Shown here one piece after another: positions 35,830 through 44,727 of a DNA stretch of 64,000 nucleotides. The DNA is from Candidatus Arcticimaribacter forsetii (GTDB lineage: Bacteria; Bacteroidota; Bacteroidia; Flavobacteriales; Flavobacteriaceae). How positions within the stretch are numbered: the first letter of the stretch is position 1; every line of letters starts with the position of its first letter. Where the stretch lies: positions 1,718,501 to 1,782,500 of the forward strand of contig NZ_OU342399.1 of the NCBI RefSeq assembly GCF_910589745.1. Direction: 5' to 3'. The notes beneath the pieces were generated by a model, which saw nothing but the letters and a program-made list of their open reading frames with translations, searched no databases and was not told the DNA's origin. The translations under genes and the position numbers were made by a program.

Positions 35830-35912
35830 ATCAAGTTTTCATAAAAAAAGTTTTTTAGTGAGAAAAAAACATAATCTTTGTGATAAATATTTTAACCTAA
35901 AGATTTAACTGT

Positions 35913-37304
35913 ATGATAACTATTTCGGATGCTGATAAACAGCGTTTTATCGATGAACTTATTGATCTTTTAAAAATACCAACTATAAGTGCGGACTCTA
36001 AATATAATGATGAAGTTCAAAAAGGAGCCTCTTGGGTTAAAAAAGCGTTGACAGATGCTGGATGCAAACATACTGAAATAGTTCCTACAAAAGGTCATCC
36101 AATAGTATATGGAGAGCGCTTAATTGACCCTAATTTACCTACTGTTTTGGTATATGGCCATTATGATGTTCAACCACCTGATCCGGTTGAACTTTGGGAT
36201 AGCCCACCATTCCAACCCGTAATTAAAAAAAGTGAACTACACCCAGAAGGGGCAATTTATGCGCGAGGGTCCTGCGATGATAAAGGACAAATGTATATGC
36301 ACATTAAGGCACTGGAAGTAATGGTAAATAAAAACAGACTTCCTTGTAATGTAAAATTCATGATTGAAGGAGAAGAAGAGGTTGGCAGTGATAATTTAGA
36401 AATCTTCATAAAGGAAAATAAGGACAAACTTAAGAATGATATTATTCTTATTTCCGATACTGGAATGATAAGTAATAAACAACCCTCAATTACTACAGGA
36501 CTTCGAGGTCTTAGTTATATGGAAGTTATTGTAACCGGTCCAAATAGAGACTTACATTCAGGATTATATGGTGGTGCAGTCGCTAATCCTATTAATATAC
36601 TTACCAAAATGATTGCTCAGCTTCATGACGAAAACAACCACATTACCATACCCGGTTTTTATGATCATGTACAAGAAGTAAGTACCTCTGAGCGAAAAGA
36701 AATGGCAAAAGCTCCCTTTAATATTGAAGATTATAAAAATGAACTTGAAATTGATGCTGTTTATGGAGAAACTGGTTACACCACCCTTGAACGAAATTCT
36801 ATTCGTCCTACGTTAGACGTGAACGGCATATGGGGTGGATATACAGGAGAAGGAGCAAAAACTGTTATAGCAAGTAAAGCTCATGCTAAGATTTCAATGC
36901 GTCTAGTCCCTGGTCAAGACTGGGAAATAATTAGTGAATTATTCAGTAAACACTTCAAATCAATTGCACCAAATGGAGTTAAAGTAGAAATAATAAAGCA
37001 TCATGGAGGTCAAGCCTATGTAACACCTACAAACAATATTGGATATAAGGCTGCGCATAAAGCATATTCAGACACCTTTGGAGTTGAACCAATTCCTCAA
37101 AAAGGCGGAGGAAGTATTCCAATTGTCCCTCTTTTTGAAGAGGTTTTAGGAACAAAAAGTGTGCTTATGGGCTTTGGTTTAGATAGCGATGCTATACACT
37201 CACCCAACGAACATTTTGGGCTTTTTAATTTCTTTAAAGGCATAGAAACAATACCCCTTTTTTATAAGTACTATGTTGATTTATTTAACACCAATAAATC
37301 TTAG
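35913..37304 (+). CDS. M20-family dipeptidase/metallopeptidase
   Basis: A 463-residue cytosolic zinc peptidase of the M20 (CNDP/DapE-like) family. Metal-site motifs are VYGHYDVQPPDP (about 80-91), ARGSCDDKGQ (about 116-125, bridging aspartate), IEGEEEVGSDN (about 150-160, general base glutamate) and a late histidine in DAIHSPNEHFG (about 429-439). The dimerisation/lid domain spans about 195-330, with DLHSGLYGGAVANP. The sequence resembles peptidases of the subgroup that cleave dipeptides such as Cys-Gly or carnosine-type substrates. No signal peptide is present. Its last 4 nt overlap the convergent hemW. Confidence 0.92.
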   Translation: MITISDADKQRFIDELIDLLKIPTISADSKYNDEVQKGASWVKKALTDAGCKHTEIVPTKGHPIVYGERLIDPNLPTVLVYGHYDVQPPDPVELWDSPPFQPVIKKSELHPEGAIYARGSCDDKGQMYMHIKALEVMVNKNRLPCNVKFMIEGEEEVGSDNLEIFIKENKDKLKNDIILISDTGMISNKQPSITTGLRGLSYMEVIVTGPNRDLHSGLYGGAVANPINILTKMIAQLHDENNHITIPGFYDHVQEVSTSERKEMAKAPFNIEDYKNELEIDAVYGETGYTTLERNSIRPTLDVNGIWGGYTGEGAKTVIASKAHAKISMRLVPGQDWEIISELFSKHFKSIAPNGVKVEIIKHHGGQAYVTPTNNIGYKAAHKAYSDTFGVEPIPQKGGGSIPIVPLFEEVLGTKSVLMGFGLDSDAIHSPNEHFGLFNFFKGIETIPLFYKYYVDLFNTNKS

Positions 37305-38434
37305 CCATTTAAAATAAATAAATCAGAAGCAACTCCGTCTACTAAAAACATGGAATCTCTGGAGATTTTTAACACATCTCCATCCCAGTAAAGTATTTTA
37401 GAAGCTATTTGTGGTTCTACCTCTTTTTCCAGAAGTTCTCTAAAATGAGAACCAAATTTGTTTTCAATATAGTCCAGTGAAACTCCATCTTCTTTTCTAA
37501 GTCCTGTCATTAAATATTCATTATACTGATCTGCTTTGGTTAACTTTTCTCTTTCTATTGCAGGCTCTTTTAATGCAATTCCTTTAATATATTTTGTGTT
37601 ATTAGAAACATTCCAACTCCGAATTAATCCATCAAAACTGTGAGCAGATGGGCCAATTCCTAAATAAGAATCACCACTCCAATATCCAGAATTATTAACA
37701 GACCGGAACCCTGGGATTCCAAAACTTGATAGTTCATAATGCTCAAAACCTTCAGCTACTAACTTTTGATTTAGATAGTTAAACTGACTGAGAACAATTT
37801 CCTCATCTAATGATTCAACTATACTGGTTTCGATTTGATGCTTTAATACTGTTTTGGGCTCAACTGTTAAAACATAACTTGATATATGCTTAGGATTATA
37901 TTTTAATGCAAAATCAATATTTTGTTTCCAAGACTCTAAAGTGCTGTACGGTAAACCATAAATTAAATCCAAAGAGAAATTTTCAAAAATTGTTTTAATC
38001 TCTTCTAAAACATCAAATGCCTCTTGAGCATTATGAGCACGATTCATTAATTTTAATTCTTCTTCGTGAAACGATTGAATCCCTACGCTTAATCGATTCA
38101 CCCCAACTTTCTTTAGTTGTTGTAAGTAATTTGGTCGATAATCGTCTGGATTCATTTCTAGGGTAATTTCAGCAGACTCAGAAACCACATAAGAATCTCG
38201 AACAGAATTAATTAGAATTTCAATCTCATTTACGGATAATAATGAAGGGGTTCCTCCTCCAAAATAAATACTGTTTATGACGCCGTCAGATTTTAGTTCA
38301 AGCTTTCTTATTTTTAATTCAGATAACATTGCATCCAGTATAGATGCTTTATTTTTAATTGAAGTAGAAAAATGAAAATTACAATAGTGACATGCTTTCT
38401 TACAAAAAGGAATATGGAAATATACAGCTGCCAT
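37301..38434 (-). CDS. hemW: Radical SAM heme chaperone HemW
   Basis: This is a 377-residue radical SAM protein of the HemN/HemW family. The iron-sulfur ligands are C11, C15 and C18 in PFCKKACHYCNF, directly at the N-terminus as in HemW and unlike HemN, which has a longer N-terminal part. Further motifs are YFGGGTPS (about 58-65), EMNPDD (about 99-104), RLSVGIQSFHEEEL (about 117-130) and DLIYGLPYSTLESW (about 156-169). HemW binds heme and is thought to deliver it to respiratory proteins; it lacks coproporphyrinogen oxidase activity. It is followed upstream on the same strand by ruvC (15-nt gap), so the two are likely co-transcribed. Confidence 0.92.
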   Translation of the reverse strand: MAAVYFHIPFCKKACHYCNFHFSTSIKNKASILDAMLSELKIRKLELKSDGVINSIYFGGGTPSLLSVNEIEILINSVRDSYVVSESAEITLEMNPDDYRPNYLQQLKKVGVNRLSVGIQSFHEEELKLMNRAHNAQEAFDVLEEIKTIFENFSLDLIYGLPYSTLESWKQNIDFALKYNPKHISSYVLTVEPKTVLKHQIETSIVESLDEEIVLSQFNYLNQKLVAEGFEHYELSSFGIPGFRSVNNSGYWSGDSYLGIGPSAHSFDGLIRSWNVSNNTKYIKGIALKEPAIEREKLTKADQYNEYLMTGLRKEDGVSLDYIENKFGSHFRELLEKEVEPQIASKILYWDGDVLKISRDSMFLVDGVASDLFILNG

Positions 38435-38449
38435 AAAATAAAAAGGGAT

Positions 38450-39001
38450 TTAACTTTTAATTTTACCAGGATTTTGACTTACAAAAGCACCCCATCCTGT
38501 ATATTTTTTATCACTCTGTCCAGATCCGGAATTGAAAAAATGACAAACCGCAGCTGCTAACCCATCTGTAGAATCTAAATTTTTGGGAAGTGTTTTAAAA
38601 CCCAAAAGACTTTGAAGCATTTTTGCAACTTGCTCTTTGCTTGCATTACCATTTCCGGTAATTGACATTTTAATTTTTTTAGGAGAGTATTCAGTTACCG
38701 GTATATCTCTAGACAAGCCAGCTGCCATAGCAACACCTTGAGCCCTGCCTAACTTTAACATAGACTGAACATTTTTACCAAAAAAAGGTGCCTCTAGAGC
38801 AATTTCATCAGGATTATAACTGTCAATTAATTCGATTGTGCGATTGAAAATATGCTTTAACTTTAAGTAATGATTGTCATATTTAGACAGAATTAATTCA
38901 TTAAGTTGAATGAACTCCATTTCTCCTTTTACTATTTTAATTAGTCCAAAACCCATTATTGTAGTACCTGGATCAATACCTAAAATTATTTTTTCATGCA
39001 T
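38450..39001 (-). CDS. ruvC: Holliday junction resolvase RuvC
   Basis: RuvC is the endonuclease that resolves Holliday junctions with RuvAB. The 183 residues show the RNase H-like core: first catalytic aspartate D10 in ILGIDPGT, glutamate in [11 protein letters not shown] (about 72), DNA-contact segment [13 protein letters not shown] (about 84-96), [21 protein letters not shown] (split here; about 104-124), and the C-terminal acidic pair in [12 protein letters not shown] (about 143-154). Its start overlaps the stop of the upstream lipoprotein gene by 1 nt (TAATG). A hydrophilic C-terminal tail of about 20 residues extends beyond the core. Confidence 0.95.
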   Translation of the reverse strand: MHEKIILGIDPGTTIMGFGLIKIVKGEMEFIQLNELILSKYDNHYLKLKHIFNRTIELIDSYNPDEIALEAPFFGKNVQSMLKLGRAQGVAMAAGLSRDIPVTEYSPKKIKMSITGNGNASKEQVAKMLQSLLGFKTLPKNLDSTDGLAAAVCHFFNSGSGQSDKKYTGWGAFVSQNPGKIKS

Positions 39002-39489
39002 TATTCTCCAGGGGAACTAATTATTCTAATCGGTAGTTTAAGTTGAGTTTTAACTTTAACTCCTACATTGGTTTTAACCGCAGGAAGAGCTGTTGGTAAA
39101 TTTAGAATTATATCTTCTAGTTCTGAATAAAGAGACTCTACTTTAGAAATAACATCATTTTTATCTTGAATATCGGTTAAAGAAAAATTACCCTCCGCAT
39201 CAATCTCAATACTTATAATAATTTCTTCATCTATTATTTCAATTGAATTAAATGAATATTGATTTAGCGCAAATGAAATATTTTCACCTACCAAATTTTT
39301 AAAACAATCTAAATTTTCTTCTCCTTCTAAACCATCACAGTCTTCAAAAGAAGGTGCAGCATCTTTTTCACTCCAATTTGACTGCTCTTTTACTTGGGCG
39401 GGTGTTATTGTGGTAGTATTAAAGTATTCACAACCTTGCACGACTAAAAATAAAAATGAAACAAGAATGGTTCTGATTATAATATGCAT
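39001..39489 (-). CDS. Small lipoprotein of unknown function upstream of ruvC
   Basis: The ATG at 39489 gives 162 residues with a typical lipoprotein signal (hydrophobic residues 2-17, lipobox VQGC, C20). The mature part contains an acidic stretch with two cysteines ([15 protein letters not shown], about 47-61). Next come beta-strand-rich segments such as [20 protein letters not shown], which resemble the C-terminal domain of TonB-like proteins (conservation of a growing strand plus polar turn). A longer frame upstream would add 23 polar residues before the signal and is unlikely. It is transcribed with ruvC and hemW. Function unknown. Confidence 0.7.
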   Translation of the reverse strand: MHIIIRTILVSFLFLVVQGCEYFNTTTITPAQVKEQSNWSEKDAAPSFEDCDGLEGEENLDCFKNLVGENISFALNQYSFNSIEIIDEEIIISIEIDAEGNFSLTDIQDKNDVISKVESLYSELEDIILNLPTALPAVKTNVGVKVKTQLKLPIRIISSPGE

Positions 39490-39586
39490 GAGATATAATT
39501 TTTTACAATTTAATCTAAAATTACTACTTTTTGAGCTACATTTCAACATCAACATCAAAACGTTTTAAAAACTAATTCAATACACA

Positions 39587-40075
39587 ATGGAAGTTTTAAT
39601 AATTATCGGCTCAGTTTTTCTAATTTTTCTAGGAATTCTAGGGAGTTTTCTGCCAATTTTACCTGGACCCTTAACCAGTTGGCTGGGTCTTTTATTAATA
39701 CACCAACACCCTAACATTAAAGAAAACCCCACGTTCATATGGATTACTTTTGCTGTTGCTTTAATCGTTTTTTTATTAGACTATTTTATCCCTGCAATTG
39801 GAACCAAAAAATTTGGAGGCACAAAGAATGGAGCTTATGGAGCTTCTATTGGGCTTGTACTGGGGCTTATATCTCCAGTACCTTTTGGAGTGATTATAGG
39901 CCCGTTTTTAGGAGCTTACTTTGGTGAACTTTTGCTTGATAATAACCAGAAAAAAGCTTTAAAATCTGCTCTTGGATCTTTAATTGGCTTTCTAGGCGGA
40001 GTCTTTATTAAACTCTTTGTTAGTGTTGTTTATTTATATTACTTCTCCGCTATTGTATTTAACGAATTGATGTAA
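39587..40075 (+). CDS. DUF456 membrane protein
   Basis: A 162-residue, very hydrophobic protein with three to four membrane segments. The beginning (IGSVFLIFLGILGSFLPILPG, split around residues 5-26) with GPLTSWLGLLL is the DUF456 signature, and the later glycine-rich blocks GTKKFGGTKNGAYGASIGLVLG (about 70-91) and GPFLGAYFGELL (about 104-115) complete it. The family is widespread in Bacteria; no function has been shown. It is divergent from the lipoprotein/ruvC unit and is followed by the poorly coding 40.1-40.7 kb patch. Confidence 0.88.
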   Translation: MEVLIIIGSVFLIFLGILGSFLPILPGPLTSWLGLLLIHQHPNIKENPTFIWITFAVALIVFLLDYFIPAIGTKKFGGTKNGAYGASIGLVLGLISPVPFGVIIGPFLGAYFGELLLDNNQKKALKSALGSLIGFLGGVFIKLFVSVVYLYYFSAIVFNELM

Positions 40076-40091
40076 GGTTAAAATTATATTA

Positions 40092-40228
40092 AATGAAAAA
40101 CTCCTCTTATAAACCTTCAATCAAACCACAACACTATATTTATTTATGAAATTGTAATGGGTTAGGACAATAAACTAAAGGCGGACCAATAGCTACTGTA
40201 TTTTTACTAAAAAGGAGTTTATTTCATT
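40092..40228. repeat. Short segment bounded by imperfect inverted repeats
   Basis: AATGAAAAACTCCT (40092-40105) is matched, inverted, by AGGAGTTTATTTCATT (40213-40228) with a 2-nt bulge. The 137-nt segment contains no gene. It could be a decayed MITE-like element or a chance structure; no target-site duplication was recognised. Confidence 0.35.
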
Positions 40229-40501
40229 CTAATATCGTTCTATTTTTCTTGTTATCTTTCCGATTATATTAACTTCTACTTTTATTGGATTGAATTTCAA
40301 CCAACCTGTTTTTCGTTCTCCGAAATTATTAATACGGATATATTCTGGAGCATCTGTGACTGCAGATGCCTGTTTATGAGCTAATCGTTCTTCAATAAAC
40401 TTACTAGAATCTTTAAAAAATGTGTTTGAAGTTTTTAGTTTAAAAATTACCCCATTAAACCAGGAAAAATTGTAAATATTCAATGTGTAAGAATTTATCA
40501 T
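40229..40501 (-). CDS. Doubtful small hypothetical protein
   Basis: A 90-residue open frame with ATG start (MINSYTLNIYNFSW). The translation has no recognisable family, no signal peptide and no membrane segment; it is mixed basic and aromatic, with a segment SAVTDAPEYIRINNFGERKTGWLKF that looks protein-like. It ends exactly at the edge of the inverted-repeat segment next to it. The amino-acid composition is plausible, but no promoter or partner gene supports expression. It may be the remnant of a longer gene. Confidence 0.35.
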   Translation of the reverse strand: MINSYTLNIYNFSWFNGVIFKLKTSNTFFKDSSKFIEERLAHKQASAVTDAPEYIRINNFGERKTGWLKFNPIKVEVNIIGKITRKIERY

Positions 40502-40565
40502 TTTAGATATAGTAAACTGTTAATTTCATTCAAAGATGAATGAATAAATAATACCTAATGTTACG

Positions 40566-40578
40566 ACCTGTTACAGGT
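40566..40578. repeat. Palindrome ACCTG-TTA-CAGGT
   Basis: A 5-bp perfect inverted repeat with a 3-nt centre. It is the most G/C-rich spot in an otherwise A/T-rich 200-nt intergenic stretch (40502-40703) before the small membrane protein gene. It could be an operator, but no regulator is known for it here. Confidence 0.3.
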
Positions 40579-40688
40579 GGTAGATTTATAATTAAATCTG
40601 GTTTAATTAATTAATAAGTGGTAATTTCTGAATAAATCAAAAGGAGATATTATGATTTTTAAATTTAGGGACTGAAAAAAAAATAGTG

Positions 40689-40696
40689 TATTTTTG
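40689..40696 (+). promoter_or_regulatory. Promoter -7 element directly upstream of a start codon
   Basis: TATTTTTG followed by C is a perfect TAnnTTTG element ending only 7 nt before the ATG at 40704. Transcription would begin at or within a few nt of the start codon, which suggests a leaderless or near-leaderless mRNA. Confidence 0.5.
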
Positions 40697-40703
40697 CAGT
40701 ACT

Positions 40704-40913
40704 ATGATAAAATTATTTCTAATAACTTTTGGACTAATTGCTTTAGCATTCGCTGGAATTGCGATTAAAATACTAGTAAAGAAAAATGGTGAATTTGCCG
40801 GAACATGTGCGAGTCAAAGCCCCTTTTTAAATAAAGAAAATGAACCTTGTGGTTTCTGTGGAAAACTCCCTGAAGAACAGGACTGTAAAAACCCAGAAAT
40901 GGCTAAAAGCTAA
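40704..40913 (+). CDS. Small membrane-anchored Cys-rich protein
   Basis: The ATG at 40704 gives 69 residues: one N-terminal membrane helix (about 3-26), then a short hydrophilic domain with four cysteines in the order C-ASQ-x(n)-C-GFC-x(n)-C (GTCASQSP, EPCGFCGK, QDCKN). The pattern could bind a metal or form disulfides. Similar small membrane proteins occur in Flavobacteriaceae without known role. The frame extends 18 nt upstream to a GTG, but that lies inside the likely promoter. It is followed after 27 nt by the sigma factor gene on the same strand. Confidence 0.7.
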   Translation: MIKLFLITFGLIALAFAGIAIKILVKKNGEFAGTCASQSPFLNKENEPCGFCGKLPEEQDCKNPEMAKS

Positions 40914-40940
40914 TTTTATTTTTTTGTAAATTAGCTTTAA

Positions 40941-41513
40941 ATGAAATCGCAGCAAGTCTTAGAGGCAATAAACGAGGCAAAAAAAAATAATCAAAAAGCT
41001 TTTGGTTTTTTATTTGACAACTTCTGGGACTATCTATACAATTACTTATTAAAAAAAAACAATAATGAAGACCAGGCAGAAGACATTGCTGTTCAAACTT
41101 TTGCTAAAGCATTTGACAAGATCGAAACTTTCAACCCTAAATACACCTTCGAAACTTGGTTAATTACTATTTCAAATAATCTTCAAATTGATCAACACAG
41201 AAAGGAAAATCTAAAAAACAAAATTGACTCCGCTTCCTATGACGATAAAGTAATTACTCAAGTTCAAGATGGAAACCCTTCTCCTGAAGATCTCTTAATT
41301 ATCACTCAAAACCTTTCCGATTTACTTCTAAAAATAAAAACATTAAAGACAGAATACAAAGCTATTATTCGTCTTCGATATTTTGAAGAGCTTTCCTACA
41401 AAGAGATAAGTGAGCGTTTAAGTCTTCCTTTAAATACAGTTAAAGTGACCCTACTTCGTGCAAAAAAAATACTAGCCCTAAAGATCACAAGTCATGAAGA
41501 ACAGATTAAGTAA
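40941..41513 (+). CDS. ECF-type RNA polymerase sigma factor
   Basis: A 190-residue sigma-70 family protein of the ECF group. Region 2 spans about 10-85, with FGFLFDNFWDYLYNYLL, the DQAEDIAVQTFAKAFDKIETFNP -10-recognition block (split, about 45-68) and FETWLITISNN. Region 4 lies at about 125-180 and holds a helix-turn-helix (YKAIIRLRYFEELSYKEI, then LPLNTVKVTLLRAKK). No anti-sigma gene is adjacent. Its last 20 nt overlap the start of the Nramp-like transporter gene, so the two are probably translated from the same mRNA. The regulon is unknown. Confidence 0.92.
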   Translation: MKSQQVLEAINEAKKNNQKAFGFLFDNFWDYLYNYLLKKNNNEDQAEDIAVQTFAKAFDKIETFNPKYTFETWLITISNNLQIDQHRKENLKNKIDSASYDDKVITQVQDGNPSPEDLLIITQNLSDLLLKIKTLKTEYKAIIRLRYFEELSYKEISERLSLPLNTVKVTLLRAKKILALKITSHEEQIK

Positions 41514-42708
41514 ACTCGGGCCAGGGCTTTTATTTGCTGGCGCAGCAATTGGAGTTTCACATTTGGTTCAATCTACTCGAGCTGGAGCTGATTTTGGTTG
41601 GGGTTTACTTTGGGCTTTAATTCTAGTGAATTTATTCAAATATCCCTTCTTTCAATATGGTCCTCGATTCGCCAACGCAACCAACAAAAGTCTTTTAGAT
41701 GGCTATTTAAACCTAGGCAAAGGATTTTTAAGAATTTACTTTTTATTGAACATTGGAACGATGTTTACCATTCAAACTGCAGTTACAATTGTAACTGCAG
41801 GACTAGCATCACAGATTTTTGGAATATCGGACAACTTGGTTTACTGGTCTGTAGCCATAACTTTACTTTGCACACTAATTCTTTGGCTTGGTAAATATGC
41901 GACCTTAGACAGAATAGTGAAATGGATCATTCTAACATTAACTATTAGTACAGTTATAGCGGTATGTTTAGCGTCTTTTAAAAACACCAATACTATTGAT
42001 TTTGTACAAATTTTACCTTCAGAAGCAAATATACTTTTCTTGATTGCATTTATGGGATGGATGCCAGCACCTATGGATATTTCAATATGGCATTCCCTGT
42101 GGGCAATCGAAAAAAACAAAGAATTACATAAAAACTCAACGATGAAAGAAAGTCTATTTGACTTCAATGTTGGATACTGGGTCACCCTAATTCTAGGCAT
42201 TTGTTTCATGGGACTAGGGGCATTTGTAATGTTTGGATCGGGAATTGAGTTTTCCGGTCAGGGAGGGACTTTTGCAGCACAATTGATTAATTTATACACT
42301 GCTACTTTAGGTGATGGATTTTATATAATCATTGCAATTGCAGCACTCACAACAATGTTTAGCACTACAATAACTACACTAGATGCTTCGCCAAGAGTAA
42401 TGAGTAAAACAATCGAATTACTTTATCCGAATAGAAACAAAAAAGATTATAAAACTTGGCTTTTAATTCTAGCCGTAGGAACCATTTTTATTCTTATGTT
42501 TCTTTTATCTGAAATGGGAATTTTAATTCAAATAGCTACGGTACTTTCCTTTATAACAGCCCCGTTCTATGCATTCTTAAACTTCAAATTAGTATTAAGT
42601 GATCAAATGCCAGAAGAACACAAGCCCAATAAATCTCTCAAAATACTTAGTGTTTTGGGGATTATTTTTTTAACAAGTTTTGCTATAAGTTATCTGCTGA
42701 TGCTCTAG
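41494..42708 (+). CDS. Divergent Nramp-family transporter
   Basis: A 404-residue membrane protein with about 11 hydrophobic segments and the LeuT-fold Nramp layout. It starts with [14 protein letters not shown], equivalent to the Nramp TM1 start. The metal-binding motif DPGN of TM1 is replaced (GVSH, in [14 protein letters not shown]), and the MPH motif of TM6 is also missing ([14 protein letters not shown]). Both metal-coordination sites of canonical Mn/Fe transporters are therefore changed, and the substrate is open; a different cation or a non-metal solute is possible. The gene overlaps the sigma-factor gene by 20 nt and is followed by the lipA promoter. Confidence 0.82.
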   Translation: MKNRLSKLGPGLLFAGAAIGVSHLVQSTRAGADFGWGLLWALILVNLFKYPFFQYGPRFANATNKSLLDGYLNLGKGFLRIYFLLNIGTMFTIQTAVTIVTAGLASQIFGISDNLVYWSVAITLLCTLILWLGKYATLDRIVKWIILTLTISTVIAVCLASFKNTNTIDFVQILPSEANILFLIAFMGWMPAPMDISIWHSLWAIEKNKELHKNSTMKESLFDFNVGYWVTLILGICFMGLGAFVMFGSGIEFSGQGGTFAAQLINLYTATLGDGFYIIIAIAALTTMFSTTITTLDASPRVMSKTIELLYPNRNKKDYKTWLLILAVGTIFILMFLLSEMGILIQIATVLSFITAPFYAFLNFKLVLSDQMPEEHKPNKSLKILSVLGIIFLTSFAISYLLML

Positions 42709-42719
42709 TAAGAAGTTTG

Positions 42720-42727
42720 TATATTTG
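42720..42727 (+). promoter_or_regulatory. Promoter -7 element of lipA
   Basis: TATATTTGC, a perfect TAnnTTTG, ends 18 nt before the lipA ATG. No TTTG is found 19 nt upstream. Confidence 0.55.
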
Positions 42728-42745
42728 CACTGGAAAATAAGATTT

Positions 42746-43615
42746 ATGTCGACTGAAACGAAAACAAAAGCTCCAACCGGAAAACCTAAATGGTTACGTG
42801 TTAAATTGCCTACTGGTAAAAAATACACCGAACTAAGAGGTTTGGTTGACAAATACAAGCTAAATACTATTTGTACCTCAGGAAGTTGTCCAAATATGGG
42901 TGAATGTTGGGGAGAAGGAACAGCTACCTTCATGATATTAGGTAACATTTGTACACGGTCTTGTGGATTTTGTGGTGTAAAAACAGGAAGACCTGAATCT
43001 GTGGACTGGGATGAACCTGAAAAAGTTGCCCGTTCTATTAAAATCATGAATATCAAACATGCAGTTATTACATCGGTTGATCGAGATGATCTTAAAGATG
43101 GTGGTTCTATTATATGGGGTGAAGCGATAAACGCTATTCGAAGAATGAACCCAAATACATCACTAGAAACTTTAATTCCAGATTTTCAAGGAAACAAAAG
43201 AAATTTAGATAGAATTATTGCCGTTCATCCTGAAGTAGTTTCACACAATGTTGAAACTGTTAGACGACTTACACGTGAAGTTAGAATTCAAGCTAAATAT
43301 GACCAAAGCTTAGAAGTTCTTTTATACCTAAAACAACAAGGTGTTCGTAGAACAAAATCAGGAATTATGCTCGGCCTGGGGGAAACGGAAGAAGAGGTAA
43401 TTGAAACCCTTCATGACCTAAGAAAAGCTGAAGTTGATGTAGTTACAATTGGGCAATATTTACAGCCTACAAAAAAACACCTAGGAGTAAAAGAATTTAT
43501 AACTCCAGAACAATTTGCTCGTTACGAAGCTATTGGAAAGGATCTTGGATTTAGACATGTAGAAAGTGGAGCTTTAGTTCGCTCTTCCTACAAAGCTCAC
43601 AAACACATTCATTAG
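42746..43615 (+). CDS. lipA: Lipoyl synthase LipA
   Basis: LipA inserts two sulfurs into octanoyl groups on E2 and GcvH proteins using two [4Fe-4S] clusters. From the chosen ATG it has 289 residues. The auxiliary cluster is held by C43, C48 and C54 ([12 protein letters not shown]) and the closing RSSY motif near the C-terminus. The radical SAM cluster is held by C69, C73 and C76 (CTRSCGFC). [13 protein letters not shown] (about 109-121) and HNVETVRRL (about 166-174) are also typical. An upstream TTG start would run into the promoter and is rejected. Pyruvate dehydrogenase (pdhB at 13.4 kb) is one expected client. It is convergent with lpxK, 1 nt apart. Confidence 0.96.
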   Translation: MSTETKTKAPTGKPKWLRVKLPTGKKYTELRGLVDKYKLNTICTSGSCPNMGECWGEGTATFMILGNICTRSCGFCGVKTGRPESVDWDEPEKVARSIKIMNIKHAVITSVDRDDLKDGGSIIWGEAINAIRRMNPNTSLETLIPDFQGNKRNLDRIIAVHPEVVSHNVETVRRLTREVRIQAKYDQSLEVLLYLKQQGVRRTKSGIMLGLGETEEEVIETLHDLRKAEVDVVTIGQYLQPTKKHLGVKEFITPEQFARYEAIGKDLGFRHVESGALVRSSYKAHKHIH

Positions 43616-43616
43616 A

Positions 43617-44645
43617 CTAAACTTTTGTTTTTGTGCTGTTTTCAATCAAGATTCGATTTAGATGATCTTGGTCTTTTTCATCTAACTTCATTTCAATACT
43701 AATATAGAAAAGCAAATTAGAATCTATAATTGTGTTGAGTCTTGCAAAATCTTTCTCCGTAGTTAAAATCAAAGACCCATTGGAACGTTTTTTAATATGC
43801 TCAATATCTTTTTCAGTGAAAAGATGGTGATCTTTAAACTCCATATGTTCAAACTGACCGCCAATTGCTCTTAAATAATATAAAAGTGGTTTGGGATCTG
43901 CAATCCCTGTAACCAATAAAAAAGGTATATTTTCGATCTTGTCAATAGGAAAAGTACGCTCTTTATTTCTAATTAAATCAGAATATCCAATATGAGCAAA
44001 AAATAAATGTTGGGTCTTGGCTAATTGTAATTTAGATGCAATTCTATCTTTAGATTTTTGATCAATTTGAGTAGGACATTTAGTAACAATGATTACATCA
44101 GCTCTTTTTTTTCCAGAACTCAATTCCCTCAAGTTTCCGACAGGTAAATGAAAATCATCAACAAATAAATGATCGTGCGAGGTTAATAAAATCATTAAAT
44201 CAGGTGAAACCCAACGATGTTGCATACAGTCATCCCAAACAAAAACTGTTTCTGAATCAGATGTTTTTAGTAAATTTTCCATTCCTCGGCGTCTACGCTC
44301 TGATACAGCTACACGAACATCGGGATGTTTTGAATATAACATCATTGGCTCGTCCCCAATACTTTTAAAAGTACTGTTTTGATCAGCCTCAAGGAATCCT
44401 TTTGATAAACGACCATAACCTCTACTCAAAACTGCAAGAGGTTTGTCTTCTTTTAGCAAGGATACGATATAATCGACGCATACAGACTTACCCGTCCCTC
44501 CAACCGATAAATTGCCAACTCCTATTGTGGGGTTGCTGTAAGTTTTAGAACTAAAAATTCCCAAATCAAAAAAAAGATTTCTTAAACTAGTCACAGAACT
44601 ATAAACAATAGCTAAAGGAAAAAGAAAGTAACGTAAGAAGGTCAT
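43617..44645 (-). CDS. lpxK: Tetraacyldisaccharide 4'-kinase LpxK
   Basis: LpxK phosphorylates the 4' position of the lipid A disaccharide at the inner membrane. The ATG at 44645 gives 342 residues starting with the N-terminal membrane-binding helix (MTFLRYFLFPLAIVYSSV); a frame extension of 33 residues upstream is unlikely because it would overlap the divergent gene's promoter. The P-loop is VGNLSVGGTGKS (about 43-54), followed by VLSRGYGR (about 76-83), GDEPMML (about 102-108) and DDCMQHR (about 144-150), where LpxK usually has DDGFQHR. Together with WaaA it marks a standard lipid A pathway. Confidence 0.93.
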   Translation of the reverse strand: MTFLRYFLFPLAIVYSSVTSLRNLFFDLGIFSSKTYSNPTIGVGNLSVGGTGKSVCVDYIVSLLKEDKPLAVLSRGYGRLSKGFLEADQNSTFKSIGDEPMMLYSKHPDVRVAVSERRRRGMENLLKTSDSETVFVWDDCMQHRWVSPDLMILLTSHDHLFVDDFHLPVGNLRELSSGKKRADVIIVTKCPTQIDQKSKDRIASKLQLAKTQHLFFAHIGYSDLIRNKERTFPIDKIENIPFLLVTGIADPKPLLYYLRAIGGQFEHMEFKDHHLFTEKDIEHIKKRSNGSLILTTEKDFARLNTIIDSNLLFYISIEMKLDEKDQDHLNRILIENSTKTKV

Positions 44646-44659
44646 GCCAACGAATATAT

Positions 44660-44667
44660 TATATTTG
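44660..44667 (+). promoter_or_regulatory. Promoter -7 element upstream of the Nif3-like gene
   Basis: TATATTTGT matches TAnnTTTG. It lies 60 nt before the Nif3-like start, within the divergent region shared with lpxK. No -33 TTTG was found. Confidence 0.45.
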
Positions 44668-44727
44668 TAAAGATAACATTTCGTTTCTGAGAGAATCACT
44701 TCAGAATGAAAAAACTGACTTACATCA

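Noticed and set aside
40652..40675. Seven-codon ORF (MIFKFRD) behind an AAGGAG Shine-Dalgarno-like site
   Set aside because: Bacteroidetes make little use of such sites, the peptide is too short to judge, and it ends before the likely promoter of the next gene.
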